Assembly (NCBI GenBank): GCA_035712345.1
Contig: DASTAY010000048.1
Span: 62,001-126,000, forward strand
From: VRUE01 sp035712345
Lineage (GTDB): Bacteria; Actinomycetota; Thermoleophilia; Solirubrobacterales; 70-9
Direction: 5' to 3'
Length of the DNA stretch: 64,000 nt
Made by a program: the position numbers and the translations under genes. The notes beneath the pieces are model-generated. The model saw only the letters and a list, made by a program, of their open reading frames with translations, was not told where the DNA came from and did no database searches. This document shows positions 50,470 to 57,662 of the stretch, piece after piece. Position 1 is the stretch's first letter. Each line of letters starts with the position of its first letter.

Positions 50470-52098
50470 GTGTCCCGCCAGCAGCGCCTGACGCTGATCG
50501 CGACGATCCTCGGCTCGACGGTCGTCTTCCTCGACTCGACCGTCGTCAACGTGGCGCTGCCGGCCATCGCCGATGGGTTGGACGCCGGCCTGGCCGGCCA
50601 GCAATGGGTGGTCGAGGCCTACATGCTGACCCTCGTCTCGCTGCTGCTCGTCGGCGGCTCGCTCGGCGACCAGTTCGGGCGGCGGCGGATGTTCGTCGCC
50701 GGCCTGATCGCCTTCGGCGCGACCTCGATCCTCTGCGCGGTCTCGCCCTCGGTCGAGTTCCTGATCGGTGCCCGCGCGCTGCAGGGAATCGCCGGGGCGC
50801 TGCTGGTCCCGGGCTCGCTGGCGATCGTCGCCGCCACCTTCGAGGGGGCCGAGCGCGGCAGGGCGGTCGGCACCTGGACGGCCTGGACGGGGATCGCGAC
50901 CGTGCTCGGCCCGGCCGGCGGCGGGGCGCTGGTCAGCGCGCTCTCCTGGCGCGCGATCTTCTGGGTCAACATCCCGTTGATCGCGATCACGGTGGCGCTC
51001 TGCCTGCACTCGGTGCGCGAGTCGCGCGATCCGGATGCCTTCCACGGCATCGACTGGCTCGGCATCGCGCTGTCGGCCGCCGGACTCGCCGGCCCGGTAT
51101 TCGCCCTGGTCGAGCAGCCGACCCGCGGCTGGGGGGATCCGGTCGTCTGGGTCTCGATGCTCGTGGGGATCATCTGCTTCTCCCTCTTCGTCGTCTGGGA
51201 GGCGCGCGCCCGCCACCCGATGCTCGAGCTGTCGCTGTTCAAGGTGCGCAACTTTCGCGTCGCCAACCTGACCACGCTCGCCGCCTACGCCGGCCTGATC
51301 GGTGGCCTCTTCTTCGTCGGCCTCTTCCTCCAGCAGGTCGGGGGCTACACGCCGCTGGAGGCGGGCCTGGCGACGACGCCGGTCTCCTTGATCCTCTTCT
51401 TCCTCTCGCCCCGCTGGGGCAAGCTCGCCTCCGGCACCGGCCCGCGGTTGCCGATGAGCCTGGGCCCGATCGTCGGTGGGGTCGGCCTGATCCTGTTGAT
51501 GCGCGTCGGCTCGGACCCGAGCTACGTCGCCGACGTCCTGCCGGCGATCCTCGTCTTCGGCCTCGGCCTGTCCGCGACGGTGGCGCCGCTCACCGCGACC
51601 GTGCTCGACTCGGTCGAGGAACGCCACGTCGGCATCGCCTCCGGCGTCAACAACGGCGTCTCGCGCGTCGCCGGCCTGCTCGCGATCGCCGTGCTCGGCG
51701 CGGTGATCTCGGCCAGCTTCGGCTCGAGCATCGACGGCAACCTCGGCGACGCGCCGCTCAGCCGGGCGGCCGACAGCGCCGTCGGCGAAGCCAAGGAACA
51801 GCCGCTGGGAGTGCCAGGGAGCGACGGCATGTCGAGTGACGAAGCGGCGCGGGTGCGCTCGGCGGCCGCCGACGCCTCGACCTCGGCCTTCCATCTCGGC
51901 GTCCTCATCGCCGGCCTGCTGATGATCGCCGGCGGCGCCTTCGCCGGCTTCGGCATCGAGAACCCGAAGCGCCCCGCCGAAGCGATCCCGAGCCGCGGCT
52001 CCGCCCAGGCCGGCGAGTGCGGCCACGGCCCTGACGCCGACTGCAGCGACCGAAAACAGCTTCCCCCAGCCGACTCGGCGGAGCCCGAACCTGCTTGA
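50470..52098 (+). CDS. MFS drug exporter, DHA2 (14-helix) family
   Basis: A 542-residue EmrB/QacA-type proton antiporter. Helix 1 contains the motif D LDSTVVNVALPAIA; motif A GGSLGDQFGRRRMF and motif C-like LGPAGGGALVSALSWRAIFWVNIP are present, and about 14 helices are visible. A periplasmic segment (about 420-465, DGNLGDAPLSR to AASDEAARV) precedes the last helix. The C-terminal 60 residues are polar. GTG start, 23 bases after the FetB-like gene. Substrate unknown. Confidence 0.9.
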   Translation: MSRQQRLTLIATILGSTVVFLDSTVVNVALPAIADGLDAGLAGQQWVVEAYMLTLVSLLLVGGSLGDQFGRRRMFVAGLIAFGATSILCAVSPSVEFLIGARALQGIAGALLVPGSLAIVAATFEGAERGRAVGTWTAWTGIATVLGPAGGGALVSALSWRAIFWVNIPLIAITVALCLHSVRESRDPDAFHGIDWLGIALSAAGLAGPVFALVEQPTRGWGDPVVWVSMLVGIICFSLFVVWEARARHPMLELSLFKVRNFRVANLTTLAAYAGLIGGLFFVGLFLQQVGGYTPLEAGLATTPVSLILFFLSPRWGKLASGTGPRLPMSLGPIVGGVGLILLMRVGSDPSYVADVLPAILVFGLGLSATVAPLTATVLDSVEERHVGIASGVNNGVSRVAGLLAIAVLGAVISASFGSSIDGNLGDAPLSRAADSAVGEAKEQPLGVPGSDGMSSDEAARVRSAAADASTSAFHLGVLIAGLLMIAGGAFAGFGIENPKRPAEAIPSRGSAQAGECGHGPDADCSDRKQLPPADSAEPEPA

Positions 52099-52134
52099 CG
52101 GGTGGTGACTCGGCGGAGTCCGATCCGCGTGACA

Positions 52135-52248
52135 GGTCAGTTCCGGCAGGGGGCGAAACGTCTTGTACTTTTTCGTCGAACGCATGGGGCGCCAGCACAA
52201 CCCCGATCCACCGAAAAAGTTAAGTGAAGCCCCCTGCTGGAACTGACC
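52135..52248 (+). repeat. Family A structured element, copy A2
   Basis: A 114-base copy. Outer stem GGTCAGTTCCGGCAGGGGGC pairs with GCCCCCTGCTGGAACTGACC (one G-T). The inner stem ACTTTTTCG/CGAAAAAGT and the internal-loop sequences are as in A1, while the outer stem differs from A1 at several paired columns. It fills the gap between the DHA2 exporter and trpS, ending 29 bases before the trpS GTG. Confidence 0.92.
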
Positions 52249-52277
52249 CTCGCCGCGCTCGAATAGTCTCCGCCCCC

Positions 52278-53273
52278 GTGTCCGCCCCCGTCATCTTCTC
52301 CGGCATCCAGCCGACCGGCCGCAAGCACCTCGGCAACTACATCGGCGCGATCCGCCAGTACGTCGAGGGCCAGGAGCGCGGCGACCCGGCGATCTTCTGC
52401 ATCGTCGACCTGCATGCGCTCTCAGTCGCCTACGATCCGGCCGAGCTGCGCGAGCGCGTCTACGACACGACCGCGATCCTGCTCGCCGCCGGGCTCGATC
52501 CCGAGCGCTGCATCCTCTTCCGCCAGTCCGACGTGCGCGAGCACACCGAGCTGACCTGGCTGCTCTCGGCGGTCACCTCGCACGGCGACCTCAACCGCAT
52601 GCACCAGTTCAAGGAAAAGTCGGGCAGGCAGCGCGAGCTGGCGGCGGCGGCGCTCTTCTTCTACCCGGTGCTGATGGCCGCCGACGTTCTCGCGTACAGG
52701 GCCACGGAGGTGCCGGTCGGGGACGACCAGAAGCAGCACGTCGAGCTGATGCGCGAGATCGCCCGCCGCTTCAACGAGCGCTTCGGCGAGACGCTGGTCG
52801 TGCCCGAGCACCGCATCCCCGCGGTCGGCGCGCGGGTGATGGACCTGCAGGAGCCCGAGAGCAAGATGTCGACCACGGGGGGGACCGAGGCCGGCACCGT
52901 CCTCGTCCTCGACGAGCCCGACGCGATTCGCAAGAAGCTCGGCAGCGCGGTCACCGACTCGGGCCGAGAGATCGTCCGCCGAGCGGACAAGCCGGGCGTG
53001 ACCAATCTGATCGACGTCCTCGCGGTCGCTCGCGGGGCGGACCCCACGGCGATCGAGGCCGAGTTCGAGGGCGCCGGCTATGGCGACTTCAAGGCCGCCG
53101 TGGCCGACGGCGTGGTCGAGATGCTGGCCCCGGTGCGGGAGCGCTACGCCCAGTTGCGTCCCGACCAGGCGGCGCTCGAGGCCGCGCTGGCGGGCGGCGC
53201 CGAGAAGGCGCGCGCGGTCGCGGCGCCGATCCTGGCGGAGGTCAGGGACCGCATGGGCATCGGTCCCGGATAA
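52278..53273 (+). CDS. trpS: Tryptophan--tRNA ligase
   Basis: Class I synthetase charging tRNA-Trp. The 331-residue protein has IFSGIQPTGRKHLGNYIGAI (HIGH-type HLGN), MAADVLAYRATEVPVGDDQKQHVEL and the KMSKS-type ESKMSTTGG. GTG 52278 fits the family start; the frame extends upstream into repeat A2 and those residues are discarded. No T-box motif is recognised in the leader. Confidence 0.97.
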   Translation: MSAPVIFSGIQPTGRKHLGNYIGAIRQYVEGQERGDPAIFCIVDLHALSVAYDPAELRERVYDTTAILLAAGLDPERCILFRQSDVREHTELTWLLSAVTSHGDLNRMHQFKEKSGRQRELAAAALFFYPVLMAADVLAYRATEVPVGDDQKQHVELMREIARRFNERFGETLVVPEHRIPAVGARVMDLQEPESKMSTTGGTEAGTVLVLDEPDAIRKKLGSAVTDSGREIVRRADKPGVTNLIDVLAVARGADPTAIEAEFEGAGYGDFKAAVADGVVEMLAPVRERYAQLRPDQAALEAALAGGAEKARAVAAPILAEVRDRMGIGPG

Positions 53274-53332
53274 GGCGACGGTCGCTCCGCTCCGCGTCCG
53301 CTGCCGTCGCCGTCTCGCTCTAATCTCCGGCA

Positions 53333-54067
53333 ATGACCGTCGCGGACCTGGACCTCGAGCTCGACGTCTTCGCCGGGCCGTTCGACCTGCTGATCGCCGT
53401 CCTGCTGCGCGAGGAGGTCGACCTGCTCGAGGTCGAGCTCGGCGAGGTCGTCGTCGCTTACGTCGAGCACCTCGAGCGCGAAGGAGAGCTGGAGCTCGAG
53501 GTCGCGACCGAGTTCCTCGTCCTGATCGCCTCGCTGCTCGAGCTGAAGTCGCGGCTGCTGCTCCCCGGCGCCGACCCCGAGCTGGAGGAGATGGGGCCGG
53601 AGGAGGCGGTCGAGGAGCTGCTCGCCCGGCTGCTCGAGTACCGCCGCTACCGGGGTGCGTCGGGGGCGCTGCGCGAGCGCTTCGACGCTGCCCGCGGCTA
53701 CCTCTACCGGGCCGCGCCGCTGCCGGCGAGCCTGCGCCGGATCGCGGTCGAGGCCGCCGTCGCCGCTTATGACCCCGAGCGGCTCGGCGCCGCGCTCGGC
53801 GACCTGCTGGTCGTTCCGCCCCCGGTCGACGTCAGCCACATCCGTCCGACCGTCTCCCTGGAGCGCCGCCTGCGCGCCCTGCGCGACGCGCTCTCCGGCC
53901 GGGCCAGCATCGACTTCGACGAGCAGTTCGGCGGTGAGGACCGGCTGACCCAGGCGGTGACCCTGTTCGCCCTGCTCGAGCTGTACCGCAAGGGCGAGGT
54001 GACCTGGAGGCAGAGCGAGCCGCTCGGGCCGATCGAGATCCTTCCCCAGGAGGCCCGAACGGCGTGA
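53333..54067 (+). CDS. scpA: Segregation and condensation protein A
   Basis: Kleisin subunit of the SMC-ScpAB condensin. The 244-residue acidic protein has the N-terminal FAGPFDLLIAVLLREEVDLLEVELGEVV and EVATEFLVLIASLLELKSRLLLPG, and the C-terminal winged-helix SVTLFALLELYRKGEV-type segment (QAVTLFALLELYRKGEVTWRQ). ATG 53333; its stop overlaps the scpB GTG. The smc gene is not in the window. Confidence 0.96.
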   Translation: MTVADLDLELDVFAGPFDLLIAVLLREEVDLLEVELGEVVVAYVEHLEREGELELEVATEFLVLIASLLELKSRLLLPGADPELEEMGPEEAVEELLARLLEYRRYRGASGALRERFDAARGYLYRAAPLPASLRRIAVEAAVAAYDPERLGAALGDLLVVPPPVDVSHIRPTVSLERRLRALRDALSGRASIDFDEQFGGEDRLTQAVTLFALLELYRKGEVTWRQSEPLGPIEILPQEARTA

Positions 54068-54633
54068 GCGACCTGAGCCGCACGATCGAGGCGCTGCTCT
54101 TCCTCTCGCCGCAACCGGTGGCGCTCGCCGACCTGGTCGAGGCCACCGAGGCGACCGAGGGCCAGGTCGCCGAGGCGATCGACCTGCTGCGCGAGGACCT
54201 CGGCGGGGGCAGGCGCGGCGTGGTCCTGCGCGAGGTCTCGGGCGGGTTCGCGCTCGCCAGCGACCCGGCGAGCGAGGAAGCGGCGCGGCGCCTGCTGGCC
54301 AAGCCGCGCACGCCGCCGCTGACCCAGGCACAGGCCGAGACGCTGGCGATCGTCGCCTACCTGCAGCCTGTCTCGCGGCCCGAGGTGGCGCGGATCCGCG
54401 GCGTCTCCTCGGAGTCGGCGGTGCAGACGCTGGCCGAGCGCGGGCTGATCGAGGAGTCGGGCCGCTCGCAGTTCGGCGCCGCGCTGTTCAAGACGACCGA
54501 GCTCTTCGAACGGCTCTTCGGCCTCGGCGGGCTCGACCAGCTGCCCGATCCGGCCCAGTTCGACCCGAGTCCCGAGGACGAGCGCGAGCTGCGCGAGCGG
54601 CTGCTCAAGGCCGGGGAGCAACGGGCCGAGTGA
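54064..54633 (+). CDS. scpB: Segregation and condensation protein B
   Basis: Winged-helix dimer binding ScpA in condensin. 189 residues with TIEALLFLSPQPVALADLVEATE, TQAQAETLAIVAYLQPVSRPEVARIRG and ESAVQTLAERGLIEESG, the two winged-helix domains. GTG start overlapping scpA. Repeat A3 begins just after its stop. Confidence 0.95.
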   Translation: MSDLSRTIEALLFLSPQPVALADLVEATEATEGQVAEAIDLLREDLGGGRRGVVLREVSGGFALASDPASEEAARRLLAKPRTPPLTQAQAETLAIVAYLQPVSRPEVARIRGVSSESAVQTLAERGLIEESGRSQFGAALFKTTELFERLFGLGGLDQLPDPAQFDPSPEDERELRERLLKAGEQRAE

Positions 54634-54639
54634 GCATGG

Positions 54640-54750
54640 GGGCAATCCCGGTGGGGGTTCCACTTAACTTTTTCGGTGGTTTGGATTCAGCTGTCGCCCG
54701 CGGCTCTCGACGAAAAAGTACAAGACGTTTCACCCCCACCGGGATTGCCC
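54640..54750 (-). repeat. Family A structured element, copy A3 (inverted)
   Basis: A 111-base copy on the minus strand. In its own orientation the outer stem GGGCAATCCCGGTGGGGGT pairs perfectly over 19 bases, and the inner stem and internal loop match A1 and A2 (GAAACGTCTTGTAC on one side, CGAAAAAGTTAAGTG on the other). It fills the scpB-rluB gap almost completely and ends 4 bases before the rluB start codon. Confidence 0.92.
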
Positions 54751-54754
54751 TCTA

Positions 54755-55453
54755 GTGCGGCTGGCGAAGTTCCTCGCTCACGGAGGGGTCGCTTCGCGGC
54801 GCAGGGCTGAGCTGATCGTCGGCTCGGGTCGGGTCACTGTCGACGGGGAGGTCGTGAGGGATCCGGCGCGGGATGTGGGGGAGGGGGACGACGTCCGGGT
54901 CGATGGAAGCCCGGTCGGCGCCGAGGCGCGGGAGGTCTGGGCGGTCAACAAGCCCGCCGGCGTCGTGTCGACCGCGCGCGAGCCTGGCGCGCGGTCGGCG
55001 GTGGTGGAGCTGGTCGACTCGCCGGCTCGGCTGTATCCGGTCGGGCGGCTCGACGCCGATTCGACCGGGTTGCTGCTGCTGACCAACGACGGCGAGCTGG
55101 CCAACCGGCTGACGCACCCGCGCTACGAAGTGGCGAAGGCCTACCGGGTCGAGCTGCGGCGGCCGCCGAGCGGGGCAGACCTGCGGCGCCTGGCGGACGG
55201 GGTGGAGCTGGACGACGGGCCGACGGCGCCCGCCGGGGTGCGACGTCTTGGCGAGCGCGAGGTCGAGATCGTCCTGCGGGAGGGACGCAATCGCCAGATC
55301 CGTCGCATGGCCGAGTCGATCGGCAACCGGGTGCTCGCCCTGCGCCGCGTCCGCTTCGGCCCGATCGGGCTGGGCGATCTCGCCGAGGGCCGGGCGCGCC
55401 GCCTCTCGACCGCCGAGGTCGAGCAGTTGCGGGGGGCCGCGGCTAGGAGGTGA
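54755..55453 (+). CDS. rluB: 23S rRNA pseudouridine synthase RluB/RsuA-like
   Basis: A 232-residue protein: S4 RNA-binding domain (MRLAKFLAHGGVASRRRAELIVGSGRVTV) and pseudouridine synthase domain with catalytic Asp100 in VGRLDADSTGLLLLTNDG, then HPRYEVAKAYRVEL and EGRNRQIRRM. The GTG start matches the family N-terminus but is only 4 bases after repeat A3, so there is no conventional ribosome site outside the hairpin. Follows scpB in the usual scpA-scpB-rluB order. Overlaps the converging yjbQ by 11 bases. Confidence 0.95.
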   Translation: MRLAKFLAHGGVASRRRAELIVGSGRVTVDGEVVRDPARDVGEGDDVRVDGSPVGAEAREVWAVNKPAGVVSTAREPGARSAVVELVDSPARLYPVGRLDADSTGLLLLTNDGELANRLTHPRYEVAKAYRVELRRPPSGADLRRLADGVELDDGPTAPAGVRRLGEREVEIVLREGRNRQIRRMAESIGNRVLALRRVRFGPIGLGDLAEGRARRLSTAEVEQLRGAAARR

Positions 55454-55853
55454 CCTGAACGACGACCGTCCGCTCGCGCGGCCTGTCGTCGAAATCGAGC
55501 AGGACGAGCTGTTGCCAGGTGCCCAGCGCCAGGCGCCCGCCCAGGACCGGGACCGTCTCCGACGGCCCGACCAGGGTCGCCCGCTGATGGGCGTGTGAGT
55601 TGGAGTCGTGGTTGAGCCGGTTGTGCTCGTAGTCCCCCCGTGCCGGGATCAGCCGCTCCACCAGCTCGCGCAGGTCGTGAATCCCACCCGGCTCGAACTC
55701 CATCGTCGAGATCGCCGCCGTGGACCCCCGCACGAACGCCAGCACCTGGCCGTCGCCGATCCCGGCCTCCTCGACGACTCGCTGCACCTCGTCGGTGATG
55801 TCGACCACATCGGTGTCAGCTTGAGTTGAGAGTTGCAGCTCTGCGGTGTGCAT
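55443..55853 (-). CDS. yjbQ: YjbQ/UPF0047 family protein
   Basis: A 136-residue single-domain protein with the family signatures GSTAAISTMEFEPG, NSHAHQRATLVGPSETVPVLGG and LALGTWQQLVLLDFDDRPRERTV. Members have been linked to thiamine phosphate synthase-like activity, but the physiological role is uncertain. Divergent from aroH and convergent with rluB. Confidence 0.93.
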   Translation of the reverse strand: MHTAELQLSTQADTDVVDITDEVQRVVEEAGIGDGQVLAFVRGSTAAISTMEFEPGGIHDLRELVERLIPARGDYEHNRLNHDSNSHAHQRATLVGPSETVPVLGGRLALGTWQQLVLLDFDDRPRERTVVVQVTS

Positions 55854-55909
55854 CGCTGTTTGACGCTAGCCAATCCCGCCGCGCCATGTGGGTTTGGGAA
55901 GATGCCCCT

Positions 55910-56293
55910 ATGAGTGCGAACGGGAACCAGAGGCTGTTCGCTGTGCGGGGCGCGGTGCAGGCCGAGGCCAACGAAGCCGCGGCGATCGCCACCGCGACCA
56001 CCGAGTTGATGCGGGAGCTGCTCGAGCGCAATGCGCTCGAGCCCGAGGCGATGGTCAGCTGCCTGTTCACGACGACCGACGACCTCGACGCGGAGTTCCC
56101 CGCTGCCGCCGCACGCGAGCTGGGGCTCGCCACGGTGCCGCTGCTCTGCTGCCGCGAGATTCCCGTCCCCGGCTCGATGCCGCGGGTGATCCGGGCGATG
56201 GTCCACTACTACGCCCCCGCCGGGCACACGACAACGCACGCCTATCTTGGGGCGACGCAGCAGCTGCGCTCCGATCTCCACGCCGCCCAGTAG
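55910..56293 (+). CDS. aroH: Chorismate mutase, AroH class
   Basis: Monofunctional trimeric chorismate mutase (127 residues) making prephenate. Conserved segments are LFAVRGAVQAEANEAAAIATAT with the active-site Arg, FTTTDDLDAEFPAAAAR, VPLLCCREIPVPGSMPRVIRAMVHYY and the C-terminal HAYLGATQQLRSDL. ATG 55910. It feeds tyrA and the phenylalanine branch; first gene of the aromatic block aroH-hisC-aroF-tyrA-aroA. Confidence 0.94.
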   Translation: MSANGNQRLFAVRGAVQAEANEAAAIATATTELMRELLERNALEPEAMVSCLFTTTDDLDAEFPAAAARELGLATVPLLCCREIPVPGSMPRVIRAMVHYYAPAGHTTTHAYLGATQQLRSDLHAAQ

Positions 56294-56317
56294 CCGGCCA
56301 GTCGGCACAATGGGCGC

Positions 56318-57412
56318 ATGACCGTCACCTTCGCCGAGAAGCTGGCCCGCATCCCGGGTTACCAGGCCGGCGTGCCGACCGGGCAGGCGCCTGAGGCGAT
56401 CGCCTCGGGTGGGATAGCCCAGCTCGCCTCCAACGAGTCGCCCTTCGGCCCGCACCCCCAGGTGGTCGAGGCGATCCGCGCGGCGGCCGTCGCGATGAAT
56501 CGCTATCCCGACCCCGACGCGACCCTGCTGCGCCGCCGCATCGCCGAGCGATACGAGACCGAGCCCGGAAGGGTCGCCGTCGGCAACGGCTCCTGCGAGA
56601 TCCTCCTCGCCGCGGCCGAGGCGCTCTGCGAGCCGGGCGCCGAGCTCGTCTACGCCTGGCCCTCGTTCTCGATCTACCCGTACCTGGCGGCGCTCACCAA
56701 TGCGCGCGAGATTCGCGTGCCGCTTGCCGCAGGCGAAGCCCACGACCTCGACGCGATGGCGGCCGAGGTCACCGCCGCGACCCAGCTGGTCATCGTCTGC
56801 AACCCGAACAACCCCACGGGCACCTATCTGCCGGCCGCGCAGATCGCCGCCTTCTGCGAGCGCCTGCCCGACCACGTCACGATCGTCCTCGACGAGGCTT
56901 ACGTCGAGCTGCAGACGGTCGACGACCCCGACACCACCATCGACCTGCTCGCCGAGTTCCCCAACCTGGTCGTGCTGCGCACCTTCAGCAAGGTCTACGG
57001 CCTGGCCGGGCTACGGGCCGGCTTCGCCCTTGGCTCGGCCAAGTTCCGCGCCGCGGTCGACGCCGTGCGCCAGCCGTTCAGCGTCAACGCGCTCGCTCAG
57101 GCGGCGGCGGCCGAGGCGGTCCTGCACCAGGAGGACGTCGAGCAGCGGGTGGAGCGCACCCTGGTCGAGCGCATCCGGGTCGAGGAGGGCCTGCACGAGC
57201 TCGGCCTCGCCACGGCCGAGACCCAGACCAACTTCTCCTGGATCGACCTCGGCGACGCCGACGAGAAGGCGGTTGTCGCCGGCCTCGCCGAGCACTCGAT
57301 CGCCGTCCGTCCGGGCACGCCCCTGGGCGACCCCGGCCACATCCGTGTCAGCTACGGCACCACGGCGGAGAACGACCGCTTCCTTGCCGCGCTCGGCGCT
57401 CTGCTCGACTAA
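56318..57412 (+). CDS. hisC: Histidinol-phosphate / aromatic aminotransferase
   Basis: Fold type I PLP aminotransferase, 364 residues. It has LASNESPFGPHPQV, GNGSCEILL, VIVCNPNNPTGTYL, IVLDEAYVEL and the PLP lysine in RTFSKVYGLAGLRAGFALG. It matches HisC-type enzymes; since it sits between chorismate mutase and DAHP synthase, it may transaminate phenylpyruvate or prephenate instead of, or besides, imidazole-acetol phosphate. The promoter of the next unit overlaps its 3' end. Confidence 0.9.
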   Translation: MTVTFAEKLARIPGYQAGVPTGQAPEAIASGGIAQLASNESPFGPHPQVVEAIRAAAVAMNRYPDPDATLLRRRIAERYETEPGRVAVGNGSCEILLAAAEALCEPGAELVYAWPSFSIYPYLAALTNAREIRVPLAAGEAHDLDAMAAEVTAATQLVIVCNPNNPTGTYLPAAQIAAFCERLPDHVTIVLDEAYVELQTVDDPDTTIDLLAEFPNLVVLRTFSKVYGLAGLRAGFALGSAKFRAAVDAVRQPFSVNALAQAAAAEAVLHQEDVEQRVERTLVERIRVEEGLHELGLATAETQTNFSWIDLGDADEKAVVAGLAEHSIAVRPGTPLGDPGHIRVSYGTTAENDRFLAALGALLD

Positions 57413-57433
57413 TCCCGTTTCGCCTGCTACAAA
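57405..57433 (+). promoter_or_regulatory. Candidate promoter of the aroF leader
   Basis: TCGACT (57405-57410), 17-base spacer, TACAAA (57428-57433), each matching four of six consensus positions. It would start transcription near 57440-57442, at or next to the GTG of the leader peptide, consistent with leaderless translation. Sequence-only prediction. Confidence 0.45.
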
Positions 57434-57441
57434 GTCTGGCA

Positions 57442-57534
57442 GTGAAGCGAACAGGCGACACCGCGAGCAGCATGTGCGCACGGCGCGCTGCGGTTGCCCC
57501 TGTCCGCATCTCCTATTTCTGGCGATTTAGCTAG
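57442..57534 (+). CDS. Aromatic leader peptide of aroF (putative)
   Basis: A 30-residue frame from GTG 57442 (or 20 residues from ATG 57472) to TAG 57532-57534. Its end reads ISYFWRFS: codons TAT TTC TGG CGA TTT (57514-57528) are Tyr, Phe, Trp, Arg, Phe, all three aromatic amino acids in a row, just upstream of the DAHP synthase gene. This is the hallmark of ribosome-mediated attenuation. No ribosome site precedes either start, but the predicted transcription start would make GTG 57442 leaderless. The chance of such a run next to exactly this gene is small. Confidence 0.7.
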   Translation: MKRTGDTASSMCARRAAVAPVRISYFWRFS

Positions 57535-57592
57535 GCGTCCGGCCTCGCGGCTTCGTGCCGCCCACATAGAGCGTCTGGCCGGGCGCCGGTCC
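57534..57592 (+). promoter_or_regulatory. Alternative stems downstream of the leader peptide (attenuator candidate)
   Basis: An 11-bp stem pairs GGCGTCCGGCC (57534-57544, starting at the leader stop codon) with GGCCGGGCGCC (57577-57587), with one T-G pair, and encloses the small hairpin GCGGC-TTCGT-GCCGC. The right arm can instead pair with CCGG(T)CC (57586-57592) as a compact hairpin. The two are mutually exclusive. A ribosome at the stop codon would cover the left arm; one stalled on the aromatic codons would leave it free. No T-run follows, so termination could be Rho-dependent or the control could be translational. Confidence 0.55.
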
Positions 57593-57662
57593 CCGTGGTT
57601 CGCGCGTTTCGCGATGCCTGCGCTCGCGTGGCGAAGCCCGCACGGAAAGTAGAGTCCCGAAA

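Noticed and set aside
52099..52277. T-box leader before trpS
   Set aside because: The gap holds the family A element; the T-box sequence and a specifier bulge are not present, and the element recurs at unrelated genes.
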